64,000 nt of DNA from Novosphingobium indicum. Its GTDB lineage: Bacteria; Pseudomonadota; Alphaproteobacteria; Sphingomonadales; Sphingomonadaceae. The stretch spans positions 124,001 through 188,000 of the forward strand of contig NZ_BMLK01000003.1 of the NCBI RefSeq assembly GCF_014645195.1. The letters run 5' to 3'. Made by a program: the position numbers and the translations under genes. Below, in pieces: positions 13,884-22,715 of this stretch. The notes under the pieces are model-generated. The model was not told the DNA's origin and did no database searches. It was given only the letters and a program-made list of their open reading frames with translations. Numbering within the stretch: the first letter of the stretch is position 1; each line of letters starts with the position of its first letter.

Positions 13884-16349
13884 ATGAACAGTCAGGGCGA
13901 AGTCCCTCCCGAAATTGCTGCATGGTTTGCTGCGCGTGACTGGCGGGTCAGGCGGCACCAGAGCGAAATGCTGGCGGCATCCGATGCCGGCCGCCATGCC
14001 TTGCTGGTGGCCGATACCGGCGCGGGCAAGACGCTGGCCGGTTTTTTGCCGACACTTGCGGCCTTTTGCCCGAGCCGCCTGGACGGCGCCGCTGTGCCCG
14101 AAGGGCTGCACACGCTCTACGTTTCACCGCTCAAGGCTCTGGCGCACGATGTCCAGCGCAACCTGATCGCGCCGATCGAGGAGATCGGACTGCCCATTCG
14201 CGTGGAGACCCGCAGCGGGGATACGCCTTCGGATCGCAAGGCGCGGCAGCGCGCCCGTCCGCCGCACGTGCTGCTGACGACACCGGAATCGCTCTCGCTG
14301 CTGCTCAGCTATCCGGAAGCCCCGGAATTGTTCCGCAGTCTCAAGCGCGTCGTGATCGACGAGGTCCACGCTTTCGCCACCGGCAAGCGGGGCGATCTGC
14401 TGGCGCTTTCCTTGTCGCGGTTGCAGGCGCTGAGCCCCGACCTGGAGCGCGCCGCGCTCTCGGCGACGCTGGCCGACCCGGATGACTATCGCGGCTGGCT
14501 CGCGCCATGGGGAGATCTCGACAGTGTTGCGCTGGTCGAGGGGGAGCAGGGCGCCGATCCCGAGCTGGAAATCCTCTTGCCGCGGGTCGAGCGCATTCCC
14601 TGGAGCGGCCACGCCGCGACATGGGCGATCCCGCAGCTGATCGAGCAGATCAAGGCACACCGCACGACGCTCGTGTTCACCAACACGCGGTTTCTGGCGG
14701 AATATATCTTTCAGGAACTGTGGAACGCCAACGAGGATACACTGCCTATCGGCATCCATCACGGCTCGCTCTCGAAGGAAGCGCGTCGCAAGGTGGAGGG
14801 CGCGATGGCGCGCGGCGAGTTGCGGGCACTGGTCTGCACGGCGAGCCTCGATCTCGGCATAGACTGGGGCGATATCGATCTCGTCGTGCAGATGGGCGCG
14901 CCAAAGGGCTCATCTCGGCTGTTGCAGCGTATCGGCCGGGCCAACCACCGTCTGGACCAGCCCAGCGAGGCGCTGCTCGTGCCCGGCAACCGCTTCGAGT
15001 TTCTCGAAGCCTTCGCGGCGCAGCAGGCGGTGCGCGAGGGGCAGCGCGATGGCGAGGCCTTCCGTCCCGGCGGGCTCGACGTGCTGGCGCAGCATGTCAT
15101 GGCAGTGGCCTGCGCCGGCCCCTTTCGCGAGGAAGCGCTGCTGTCCGAAGTGCGCTCTTCGCTTTCCTATGCTTGGGTGGATGAGGCCGTTTTCGCCCGC
15201 GTGCTCGATTTCGTTGCGACCGGCGGATACGCGCTGCGCTCCTACGATCGGTTCCGACGGATCGTGCGCGAGAAGGACGGCACATGGCGTCTGACCCATC
15301 CCGAACATGCCGCGCGTCATCGGCTCAATGCCGGGATCATCGTCGATGCCGAAATGCTCGACGTGCGGTTTCGCAACGGCCGTTCGCTCGGCAAGGTCGA
15401 GGAAGGTTTTGGGGCCAGTCTGGAAGTGGGCGACACCTTCCGTTTCGCCGGCATGGATCTCGAAGTGGAATCGCTCAAGGATCTCGATCTGATCGTGCGC
15501 GCGGCGAAGCGCTCGGCGACGATTCCCAGCTATATGGGCCAGCGTATGCCGATCTCGACGCATCTGGCCGACCGGGTGCGCGAGATGCTCTCCGACCGTG
15601 CCGGCTGGGCGCGCTTTCCCGACGACGTGCGCGAGTGGCTGGAAGTGCAGGACTGGCGCTCGCACCTGCCGGCGCCCGGACGGCTGTTGGTGGAGAGCTT
15701 TCCGCACCGCGAACTGGCCTATACCAGCTACTACACCTTCGAAGGTTGGCCGGCGAACCAGTCGCTGGGCATGCTGATCACCCGGCGGATGGAGCAGAGG
15801 GGGCTGGGCCCGCTTGGCTTCGTGGCGACCGACTACACGCTGGTCGTCTGGGGGCTGAAGCCGGTGGACGATCCCGCGGCTCTGCTGTCGCCTGATATTC
15901 TGACGCATGAGTTCGTCGACTGGGTGCAGCAGAGTTACCTGCTGCGCCGTGCCTTTCGCGAAGTGGCGGTGATCTCCGGGCTCGTCGAGCGGCAGCAGCC
16001 GGGCAAGCGCAAGTCGGGGCGGCAGGTCACCTTTTCGACCGATCTCATCTACGACGTGCTGCGCAAGTACGAGCCCGATCATCTGCTGATCGAGGCCGCC
16101 TGGGCCGATGCCCGTGCGCGCATGACCGATATCGACCGTGTCGGCGACGTCCTCGATCGGGCGGCGCGTGAGATCGATCACGTGCATCTCGAGCGGATCA
16201 GCCCGCTGTCGGTACCCGCCCTATCGATGATCGGACGCGAAAGCCTCCCCTCCGGCGCGGCGGACGACGACTTGCTGGTGGAGGCGGAAAGCCTCGCGGC
16301 CATGGCCATGCGTCTCGACGCACCGGAAGCGGAGGATGATCCGGCCTAG
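13884..16349 (+). CDS. Ligase-associated DNA damage response DEXH-box helicase (Lhr-like)
   Basis: 821 residues from ATG 13884 (MNSQGEVPPEIAAWF); the frame upstream to 13800 overlaps the divergent gene and is not used. Helicase motifs: Walker A ADTGAGKT, motif Ia YVSPLKAL, DEVH box IDEVHAF, SAT motif ALSATLAD, motif V LDLGIDWGD and motif VI QRIGRANHR. The C-terminal ~400 residues fit the winged-helix and Lhr-core domains. In other genomes this subfamily is encoded with an ATP-dependent ligase, an MBL exonuclease and PdeM; none of them is adjacent here. Confidence 0.92.
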   Translation: MNSQGEVPPEIAAWFAARDWRVRRHQSEMLAASDAGRHALLVADTGAGKTLAGFLPTLAAFCPSRLDGAAVPEGLHTLYVSPLKALAHDVQRNLIAPIEEIGLPIRVETRSGDTPSDRKARQRARPPHVLLTTPESLSLLLSYPEAPELFRSLKRVVIDEVHAFATGKRGDLLALSLSRLQALSPDLERAALSATLADPDDYRGWLAPWGDLDSVALVEGEQGADPELEILLPRVERIPWSGHAATWAIPQLIEQIKAHRTTLVFTNTRFLAEYIFQELWNANEDTLPIGIHHGSLSKEARRKVEGAMARGELRALVCTASLDLGIDWGDIDLVVQMGAPKGSSRLLQRIGRANHRLDQPSEALLVPGNRFEFLEAFAAQQAVREGQRDGEAFRPGGLDVLAQHVMAVACAGPFREEALLSEVRSSLSYAWVDEAVFARVLDFVATGGYALRSYDRFRRIVREKDGTWRLTHPEHAARHRLNAGIIVDAEMLDVRFRNGRSLGKVEEGFGASLEVGDTFRFAGMDLEVESLKDLDLIVRAAKRSATIPSYMGQRMPISTHLADRVREMLSDRAGWARFPDDVREWLEVQDWRSHLPAPGRLLVESFPHRELAYTSYYTFEGWPANQSLGMLITRRMEQRGLGPLGFVATDYTLVVWGLKPVDDPAALLSPDILTHEFVDWVQQSYLLRRAFREVAVISGLVERQQPGKRKSGRQVTFSTDLIYDVLRKYEPDHLLIEAAWADARARMTDIDRVGDVLDRAAREIDHVHLERISPLSVPALSMIGRESLPSGAADDDLLVEAESLAAMAMRLDAPEAEDDPA

Positions 16350-16361
16350 CGGTCAGCCGCT

Positions 16362-16796
16362 TTACTTGCCGAAGTCGCGATGGCGCTCGTTGCCGATGAA
16401 ACCGAAGCGCGTCACGCCGGAGGCCTTGATCGTGTCCAGCACGCGCGCGGCGAGGTCGTAGCTGGCCTGGGCATCGGGTTCGAACTGGAGCTCAGGCTCG
16501 ACCGGCATGCGCGTGGTCTTGTAGAGTAGGGCCGACAGTTGCCCGGCCGATATGGGGGTGCCGTTCCATTCGATGGTGCCGTCCGGAGTAAGCACGATCT
16601 TGTTCTTCACCGGATCGAAAACCAGCGGACCCGTTTCGCTCTTTCCCGGCAGGTCGATGTCTATACTGGCGGTGGCGGCCGGAATGGTGATCACGAACAT
16701 GATCAGCAAGACCAGCATGACGTCGATCAGCGGCGTCGTGTTGATGTCGGCAATGGGTGGTGCGGATGGGACGGACGCGGCAGATTGCATGAGCAT
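16362..16796 (-). CDS. exbD: ExbD/TolR-family biopolymer transport protein (third copy)
   Basis: 144 residues. A short cytoplasmic N-terminus, one membrane helix with the proton-path Asp (NTTPLIDVMLVLLIMF), and a periplasmic domain ending RFGFIGNERHRDFGK. It is very close to the copy at 16953-17387. It lies beyond an intrinsic terminator (16887-16916), so it depends on read-through or its own promoter, unlike the other two ExbD genes. It converges on the helicase gene, 12 bp away. Confidence 0.93.
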   Translation of the reverse strand: MLMQSAASVPSAPPIADINTTPLIDVMLVLLIMFVITIPAATASIDIDLPGKSETGPLVFDPVKNKIVLTPDGTIEWNGTPISAGQLSALLYKTTRMPVEPELQFEPDAQASYDLAARVLDTIKASGVTRFGFIGNERHRDFGK

Positions 16797-16886
16797 GTCC
16801 TCTCTGACTGCTCCGCGCCTGATCCGTATCTAATCCACTGACGGGTCCTTTGCCAATAAGTATCGCTCAGCATGTCCTTAAGGCAC

Positions 16887-16916
16887 AAAAAAGGGGCGGA
16901 TCGCTCCGCCCCTTTT
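16887..16916 (-). terminator. Intrinsic terminator inside the tonB-exb gene cluster
   Basis: Stem GGGGCGGA/TCCGCCCC with a TCGC loop, followed on the minus strand by CCCCTTTTTTG. It separates the second ExbD gene from the third and should end the tonB-exbB-exbD-exbD transcript. Confidence 0.88.
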
Positions 16917-16952
16917 CGTTCGATCTTGCAAAAGATCCGATGTCGGTCCGGC

Positions 16953-17387
16953 TTACTTGCCGAATTCGGCGAACTGTTCGTTGCCGACGAAACCGAACTT
17001 CGAGACCTTCGAAGCCTTGATGATCTGCAGCACTTGGGCCGACAGGTCATAGCTGGCTTGGGGTTCCGGCTGGAACTGCAGTTCCGGTTCGGGGTCCATG
17101 CGGGTGGTGGACTGCAACGTGGTCAGCAGACGGGCACCGTCAATCTGGGTGCCGTTCCACATGATCTCGTTGTTCGCCGTGAGCACGACCTTGTTCTTGA
17201 CCGGGTCGATCGGCGGGGGAGTGTCCGTGGGAGGAGTGGCCACCGGAAGATCGATGTCGATCGAGTGGGTCGCAACCGGGATGGACATGATGAACATGAT
17301 GAGGAGGCAGAGCATGACGTCGATCAAAGGCGTCGTGTTCATCTCCATCATCGGCGAGCCATCGTCGCTGCCGCCTGACATTGCCAT
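16953..17387 (-). CDS. exbD: ExbD/TolR-family biopolymer transport protein (second copy)
   Basis: 144 residues with the membrane helix and conserved Asp in NTTPLIDVMLCLLIMF, then a short periplasmic domain ending SKFGFVGNEQFAEFGK. It works with ExbB to couple proton flow to TonB. It follows the first exbD gene by 29 bp on the same strand and is followed by the terminator at 16887-16916. The close match of its tail to the third copy points to a recent duplication. Confidence 0.94.
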   Translation of the reverse strand: MAMSGGSDDGSPMMEMNTTPLIDVMLCLLIMFIMSIPVATHSIDIDLPVATPPTDTPPPIDPVKNKVVLTANNEIMWNGTQIDGARLLTTLQSTTRMDPEPELQFQPEPQASYDLSAQVLQIIKASKVSKFGFVGNEQFAEFGK

Positions 17388-17416
17388 GGAATGTTACTCC
17401 TGTTCCTGCCTGAACG

Positions 17417-17950
17417 TCACCCGTTCGGGTCGATCGGGTTGGTGATGAAGCCAACCGTCGGATAACCCGAAATCTGGACGTTGTAGATCGCGCCGGCAAT
17501 GCACCGCCACGGAGCGTTGACGTCACCGCGGATATGCACCTGCGGGATCAGCTCCGGGTTGGACATCAGAGCCTCGGGACCACCTGCGCGCTTCACGATG
17601 CTGTCAAGGCGCTTGAAGGCCTTGTCGCGGAGCTCTTCGGAAGTAACCGGCGTGATGTTGTTGAAGTAGATGCGGCATTCGCCGTTGCGGGACGCGCCCT
17701 CGTAGCCCGGCTCGCCAGCGCTGCGGCCGGCATCGTCAGTGGTCGAGACGGTAAGAAGGAGGTTCTCGACCTTGTCCTTCGATTCGACAGCCGGAATGAC
17801 CGGGATGCGCAGCTTCTCGATCGTCTGGATCGCGACCGGAACCGCGATAAGGAAGATGATCAGCAGCACCAACATGACGTCGACGAGCGGCGTCGTGTTG
17901 ATGTCGGACATCGGTGTTTCGGCACCGCCTCCGCCCGTGGATATCGCCAT
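17417..17950 (-). CDS. exbD: ExbD/TolR-family biopolymer transport protein (first copy, longer)
   Basis: 177 residues. Membrane helix NTTPLVDVMLVLLIIF carries the conserved Asp. The periplasmic domain is longer than in the other two copies and has two cysteines (GECRIYF and PWRCIAG) and a distinct end (TVGFITNPIDPNG). It lies between exbB and the second exbD. The sequence divergence suggests it has a different partner or regulatory job in the stator from the shorter copies. Confidence 0.93.
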   Translation of the reverse strand: MAISTGGGGAETPMSDINTTPLVDVMLVLLIIFLIAVPVAIQTIEKLRIPVIPAVESKDKVENLLLTVSTTDDAGRSAGEPGYEGASRNGECRIYFNNITPVTSEELRDKAFKRLDSIVKRAGGPEALMSNPELIPQVHIRGDVNAPWRCIAGAIYNVQISGYPTVGFITNPIDPNG

Positions 17951-18069
17951 AGTCTTATCCTAATCCTTGCGTTGCCTGGGGGCAGGCGACGGGTTGCATG
18001 CATCGAACCGTCGCCGGACCCCTTGCGGGGAGCGGAACCGGTCGGTCCGGTTCCGCAAACCCGTGCTCC

Positions 18070-18843
18070 TTACGACTTGGTCGGAGCGGCAGCCGGCTTG
18101 GCCGGAGCAGGCTTTGCACCGGCAGCGGTGGTGGCAACGGCCGGCTTGACGGCGCCGCCCGAGGCGATGTTGGCGAGGACGTCGGTCGAGAAGCCGGTCA
18201 GCATCTCGGCGATGCGCTTGTTGCGAGCCTGCAGGTAGTTGTAGGCAAGCACGGCCGGAACGGCGACGAGCAGGCCGAGCGCGGTCATGATCAGAGCTTC
18301 ACCGACCGGGCCGGCGACCTTGTCGATTGAGGCCGAACCGGCGAGACCGATCGCGATCAGGGCGCGGTAGATGCCGACAACGGTACCGAACAGACCGATG
18401 AACGGTGCGGTAGCGCCGACGGTGGCGAGGAAGGGAAGACCACCGGCGAGGCGGGCGTTGATCGAGGATTCCGAACGGGCGAGCGAGCCGTGAAGCCAGT
18501 CATGCGACTCGGTCGGGTCCTTCAGCTTCGAAGCTTCTTCTTCAGCCTTCACGCCGTCGTCGACGATCTGGCGCCATGCGCTGTTCTTCTCGAGCTTGGT
18601 GGCGCCTTCCTTGAGGGTCGGAGCCTTCCAGAAAGACGTGCGGACAGCACCGTACTGGCGCATGATCTTCGACTGTTCGAACCACTTGGTGAAGAGGATG
18701 TAGAACGAGCCGAACGACATGATGCCGAGGATCACGACGGTGGCGTAGGCGATGAAGCCGCCCTGTTCGAGAGCTTCAGCGAAGCCGAACTTGTTCTGCG
18801 GCGCGGCTTCGCCGGCAGCGGCAAGGATATCAACGATAAGCAT
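18070..18843 (-). CDS. exbB: ExbB/MotA/TolQ-family proton channel protein
   Basis: 257 residues with three membrane helices: ~28-48 (AYATVVILGIMSFGSFYILF), ~135-158 (GLPFLATVGATAPFIGLFGTVVGIY) and ~180-205 (ALIMTALGLLVAVPAVLAYNYL). The GLFGTVVGI and AVPAVLAYN signatures are those of ExbB. It forms the inner-membrane stator that powers TonB. A 35-residue Ala/Pro/Lys tail follows. It lies between tonB and the first exbD. Confidence 0.95.
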   Translation of the reverse strand: MLIVDILAAAGEAAPQNKFGFAEALEQGGFIAYATVVILGIMSFGSFYILFTKWFEQSKIMRQYGAVRTSFWKAPTLKEGATKLEKNSAWRQIVDDGVKAEEEASKLKDPTESHDWLHGSLARSESSINARLAGGLPFLATVGATAPFIGLFGTVVGIYRALIAIGLAGSASIDKVAGPVGEALIMTALGLLVAVPAVLAYNYLQARNKRIAEMLTGFSTDVLANIASGGAVKPAVATTAAGAKPAPAKPAAAPTKS

Positions 18844-18908
18844 GCGATTTACCTCTCAAGAAGAATGCAGGATGTGACCGGGCGCCGGGGCCCGATCGAG
18901 CCGTCGAA

Positions 18909-19571
18909 TTAGTTTAACTTGTAGACGATCGCGGTCGAGTAGGAGCCCGAGGTCGGGTTTCCTGCGTCGTTCAGCGCGGGATCGAAACGTGCATAACGCT
19001 CCATGCCCTCGCATGCGGCCTCGTCCAGATCCGGACTACCGCTGGAACTCGAGACAGAGCAGGAGCTTACACGACCTTCCGCATCGATGGTGACGCGAAC
19101 GCCAACGCGACCTTCACGACCTTCACGCGCTGCGCGGGTAGGATAGTTCGCCTGGATACGACCTGCCCAGCTGCTCATGCGCTTGGGCGACGCACCACGA
19201 GCCTTGGAAGGCGCGGGTGGTGGCGGCGGCGGTGGCGGCGGAGCAGCGGTCTGGATCACCACCGGCGGAGGCGGCGGCGGCGTGATTACCGTCTGCACCG
19301 GCGGCGGGGCCGGGGCGATATTGATCGGCGGCGGTGGGGCCACGATCGGCGGAGGCGGTGTATCCTCCTGCTTCGGCGGCGGTGGTGGAGGCTCCTCCTT
19401 CGGCTCCTCCGGTTCCTTGATGTCGACTGTCGTCACCTTGTTGATGACCTTCTTCGCCGCCTCATAGGCAAGGCCCGTAACGAGCGCATAACCGACGAAG
19501 ACATGGATCAGTGCGACAATGACAAGCGCAGTAATCTTATTACCGCTCATTTGCTGGTCAGCGTAAGCCAT
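18909..19571 (-). CDS. tonB: TonB energy transducer
   Basis: 220 residues. Short N-terminus, one membrane anchor with the functionally important His (VIVALIHVFVGYALV), a Pro/Glu/Lys-rich periplasm-spanning linker (residues ~50-125, many PPPPP runs), and a C-terminal TonB domain from ~130 (NYPTRAAREGREGRVGV) ending in AIVYKLN. It transmits energy to outer-membrane TonB-dependent receptors, which are very numerous in sphingomonads. First gene of the exb operon. Confidence 0.95.
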   Translation of the reverse strand: MAYADQQMSGNKITALVIVALIHVFVGYALVTGLAYEAAKKVINKVTTVDIKEPEEPKEEPPPPPPKQEDTPPPPIVAPPPPINIAPAPPPVQTVITPPPPPPVVIQTAAPPPPPPPPPAPSKARGASPKRMSSWAGRIQANYPTRAAREGREGRVGVRVTIDAEGRVSSCSVSSSSGSPDLDEAACEGMERYARFDPALNDAGNPTSGSYSTAIVYKLN

Positions 19572-19875
19572 TCAGACCCTTCACTCCATTACCAAGCCCC
19601 GGAACCAATCCAAAAAGTGGACAAGCCCAAAGGCGCCCATGAGCTCCCCGGAAGAGGACCCCATGACGAAACTCGAAATTACCCACCCTGACGGCTGACA
19701 ATCCACCTGCCGTACGAGAGCGACGGGCAAGCGAACCGTTGGAGCATTTTTGTGTTTTTGCCCCTTTTCGCGAGTTTCCTTAGCGGCGATGCCCCCCCTG
19801 CGCAACGCCTTATCGGCCATTCAGGGGTTAACGCGTGATTCAGGCGGGGGAGTGCCAAAGCCGACCAATGCGATT

Positions 19876-19903
19876 TTGTGCGCGTCACAGGCCCGTCTAT
19901 AAC
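19876..19903 (+). promoter_or_regulatory. Candidate sigma-70 promoter in the 361-bp tonB divergent gap
   Basis: TTGTGC (19876-19881) and TATAAC (19898-19903) with a 16-bp spacer lie 30 bp before the ATG at 19933. Transcription from here would start near 19910, which argues against the ORF's first ATG at 19909. The rest of the gap must hold the tonB promoter; I see no clear Fur box or gene. Confidence 0.4.
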
Positions 19904-19932
19904 ATTCGATGTTTCCACGGAGATTGTCCCTC

Positions 19933-20778
19933 ATGTCATCGAAATTAAAGCCCGTACTGGCGATCTTGGGCGGGTCTATGCTTGCGTTTCAGGCGCTCCC
20001 GTCCCACGCGCAGGCGCCTTCCGTCACCGTGTCGGAACCGACTTATGCCGATATCGCCGACCTAGCCGATTCGTCAGGTATGGTGGTTCTGGCACAAGTT
20101 AAAAAATTGCTGCGGGTCAAGGACGAACGCGCGCCTGGGTTGGCGCCGGGATATGGGCGATATTACGTAGAGGCTCAGACCAAGTCGCTTCTCACCGGCA
20201 GCGCGCCGCTTGGCGAATCGGTCAAATATCTGGTGGACTTGCCGCTCGATTCCCGGGGCAAGCCACCCAAACTCAAAAAGACCGATGTGTTCCTGTTCGC
20301 AAGGAGCGTTCCCGGTCGTCCGGACGAACTGCAACTGGTGACGCCGACCGCACAGCGACCGTGGACGGAAGCCGGCGAGGCGCGGCTGCGGGGAATCCTG
20401 AAATCGCTGGTGTCGCCCGATGCCCCTGCGGTCATCACGGGTGTGCGCGAGCTCTTTTATGTGCCGGGCACGCTTGCCGGGCAGGGCGAAACGCAGATAT
20501 TCCTGAAGACCAAGGATGGCTCGGCCGCGTCGATCACGGTCCGCCATCATCCCGGTACGCCGCCTGCCTGGGGCGTGTCGTTCTCCGAGCTTGTCGCCAA
20601 TGTCGGGCATCCCCCGGAGCGCAACACTCTGGCATGGTATCGTCTGGCTTGCTTCCTGCCCAATTCGCCGCCTTCCGATGCGAACGTTTCCGATGGATAT
20701 GCAGCGAAGAAACAGGCCGAAGCCGACTATCGCATGGTGCTCGGCGACCTGGGCGTTTGCGAGCGCAACTTGTCCTGA
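19933..20778 (+). CDS. Secreted protein of unknown function
   Basis: 281 residues from ATG 19933 (MSSKLKPVLAILGG), with GGAG about 10 nt upstream. Signal peptide 1-27, cleavage after SHAQA. The mature protein is beta-rich and ends in a helical segment. Two cysteines, in RLACFLPNSPP and GVCERNLS, could pair. I do not recognise the family. It is transcribed away from tonB and lies 86 bp before the homoserine dehydrogenase gene. Confidence 0.75.
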   Translation: MSSKLKPVLAILGGSMLAFQALPSHAQAPSVTVSEPTYADIADLADSSGMVVLAQVKKLLRVKDERAPGLAPGYGRYYVEAQTKSLLTGSAPLGESVKYLVDLPLDSRGKPPKLKKTDVFLFARSVPGRPDELQLVTPTAQRPWTEAGEARLRGILKSLVSPDAPAVITGVRELFYVPGTLAGQGETQIFLKTKDGSAASITVRHHPGTPPAWGVSFSELVANVGHPPERNTLAWYRLACFLPNSPPSDANVSDGYAAKKQAEADYRMVLGDLGVCERNLS

Positions 20779-20864
20779 GCCCATCACTGCGGCGGTGCCG
20801 TGACGCGAAGGCGCTGGAAATTCGCCCGCGCCTGCCGTAGGGCGCGCCACCGAAAGGGAGCACT

Positions 20865-22169
20865 ATGGCAGAACCGCTGAACATCGCACTTGCAGGTCTG
20901 GGAACTGTCGGCACGGGGGTCGTTCGTCTGATCGAGACGAATGCCGAGCTGATTGCCCGGCGCGCGGGTCGTCCCATCCGGATCGTTGCCGTCAGTGCGC
21001 GCGATCGCACCAAGGACCGGGGCGTGGATCTTTCCGGCTACGACTGGGAGGACGATCCGGATGCGATGACGCTGCGGGACGATGTCGACGTTGTGGTCGA
21101 ACTCGTCGGCGGCTCCGACGGCCCTGCACTTACGCTGGTGCGCGGTGCGATTGCGCACGGCAAGGGGTTGGTTACCGCCAACAAGGCCCTCATCGCGCAT
21201 CACGGCATGGAACTGGCGGCGTCTGCGGAAAAGGCTGGCGTTGCGCTCAAGTTCGAAGCAGCCGTTGCCGGCGGCATTCCCGTCATCAAGGGTCTGAGCG
21301 AGGGCGCCGCCGCGAACGCGATCGACCGCGTCTATGGCATCCTTAACGGCACCTGCAATTACATCCTCTCCACCATGGAGGATACCGGCGCCGACTTCGG
21401 TGACGTGCTCGCCGATGCGCAGCGACTGGGGTATGCCGAGGCTGACCCCACTTTCGACATCGAGGGTGTCGATGCGGCGCACAAGCTGTCCATTCTGGCT
21501 GCCATTGCTTTCGGCGCGCGGCTGCGCTTCGATACTGTGGAAACGATGGGCATCTCGCGAGTCAAGGCTGCCGACATCGAGCAGGCCCATACGCTGGGGT
21601 ATGTGATCCGCCTGATCGGTACCGCAGAGATCGACCGCAGCGAGGCAGCGCCGCGTCTGTTCCAGCGCGTACGGCCGCATCTCGTGCCGTTCGGTCACCC
21701 GCTGGCCCACGTCGACGGCCCGACCAATGCCGTGGTGGCTGAGGGCAACTTCATGGGGCGCTTGCTGTTCCAGGGCGCGGGCGCAGGCGACGGGCCGACG
21801 GCCAGTGCCGTTGTCGCGGACATCATCGACATTGCCCGCGGTGAAAAGGGCGCCACGTTCTCGATGCCCGCAGGCGAACTCGAGCCGATGGAGCCGGCAC
21901 CGACCGGGCATCGCCTCGGCCGTTCCTACATCCGTTTCACGGTTCCGGATCGCCCGGGCGTGCTGGCGGAGATCACTGCCGCCATGCGTGATGCTAATGT
22001 CTCGATCGAAAGCCTGATCCAGAAGGGCGATCCCGACGACGACGGCGAAGTCATCATAGCGATGGTTACGCATGAAGGGCCCGAAAGCGCGGTGAGCGAA
22101 GCCATGCGCATTCTCGAGGGCTCGGACAGCCTCGCCGCGCAACCTCTGGTGATGCAGATCATCGACTGA
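20865..22169 (+). CDS. hom: Homoserine dehydrogenase
   Basis: 434 residues. NAD(P)-binding Rossmann motif LAGLGTVGTGVV at the start; the catalytic Lys lies in TANKALIAHHG; substrate-binding residues appear in GILNGTCNYILS and EADPTFDIEG. A C-terminal ACT domain (RPGVLAEITAAMRDANVS) begins at ~355 and probably mediates threonine feedback. It reduces aspartate semialdehyde to homoserine for threonine and methionine synthesis. The Shine-Dalgarno is AAGGGAG. It converges with the secreted gene at 22194. Confidence 0.97.
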   Translation: MAEPLNIALAGLGTVGTGVVRLIETNAELIARRAGRPIRIVAVSARDRTKDRGVDLSGYDWEDDPDAMTLRDDVDVVVELVGGSDGPALTLVRGAIAHGKGLVTANKALIAHHGMELAASAEKAGVALKFEAAVAGGIPVIKGLSEGAAANAIDRVYGILNGTCNYILSTMEDTGADFGDVLADAQRLGYAEADPTFDIEGVDAAHKLSILAAIAFGARLRFDTVETMGISRVKAADIEQAHTLGYVIRLIGTAEIDRSEAAPRLFQRVRPHLVPFGHPLAHVDGPTNAVVAEGNFMGRLLFQGAGAGDGPTASAVVADIIDIARGEKGATFSMPAGELEPMEPAPTGHRLGRSYIRFTVPDRPGVLAEITAAMRDANVSIESLIQKGDPDDDGEVIIAMVTHEGPESAVSEAMRILEGSDSLAAQPLVMQIID

Positions 22170-22193
22170 CGAAGCCTGTGCCGCGCGCGCCGG

Positions 22194-22655
22194 TCAGGGC
22201 GCGCGCATTTCCCCCTTGGCGATCTTGTCGGCGTCCGAGCCGGCCGGGGCTTCGGGAATCGTGGACAGATCGATCAGGTAAGGCTGTTCGGGAGGGCAGG
22301 ACGGCAGCATGCACATGCCCGCCATGGTCGACTTGCCTTTGAAAATGCCATCGCCGGCAACGTCGGGCGCATGAAGGCGTCCGTCGTTCAGGGCCGCAGC
22401 CGAATCGGGATCGGAGTCCGCCGTCGAGGGAATGCGGAATTCGTCCTCGTCCGGAGCGCACACGGTGATCTCGCCCTGCCGGATGGTGCGCAGGCAGTGG
22501 TTGCGCGAAGTATCACGCGTGATCTGCCCTCCGGCCGACATCATCTGTTCAGCGATAGCCCGGTCGGCTTCGCTCGGTTGACTGGCCGCCTGCGCTATCG
22601 CCGGGGCGGGGCTAATTGCTGCAATAGCTAAAAGAAACGTACAGCTTCTCGACAA
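22194..22655 (-). CDS. Secreted protein of unknown function
   Basis: 153 residues with a signal peptide (FLLAIAAISPAPAIA, cleavage ~22). The mature protein has four cysteines (NHCLRTIR, TVCAPDEDEF, GMCMLPSCPP), probably two disulfides, and is acidic. Small secreted proteins of this type with the opening AEQMMSAGGQITRD are common near hom-glpX in sphingomonads as I recall. No function can be given. It converges with hom and is divergent from glpX. Confidence 0.7.
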   Translation of the reverse strand: MSRSCTFLLAIAAISPAPAIAQAASQPSEADRAIAEQMMSAGGQITRDTSRNHCLRTIRQGEITVCAPDEDEFRIPSTADSDPDSAAALNDGRLHAPDVAGDGIFKGKSTMAGMCMLPSCPPEQPYLIDLSTIPEAPAGSDADKIAKGEMRAP

Positions 22656-22715
22656 TCCGACATCCTCTGTCTAAGCGGTCCGAACCTTTCCTCCCTGGAT
22701 TAATCCGGAGTGAAC

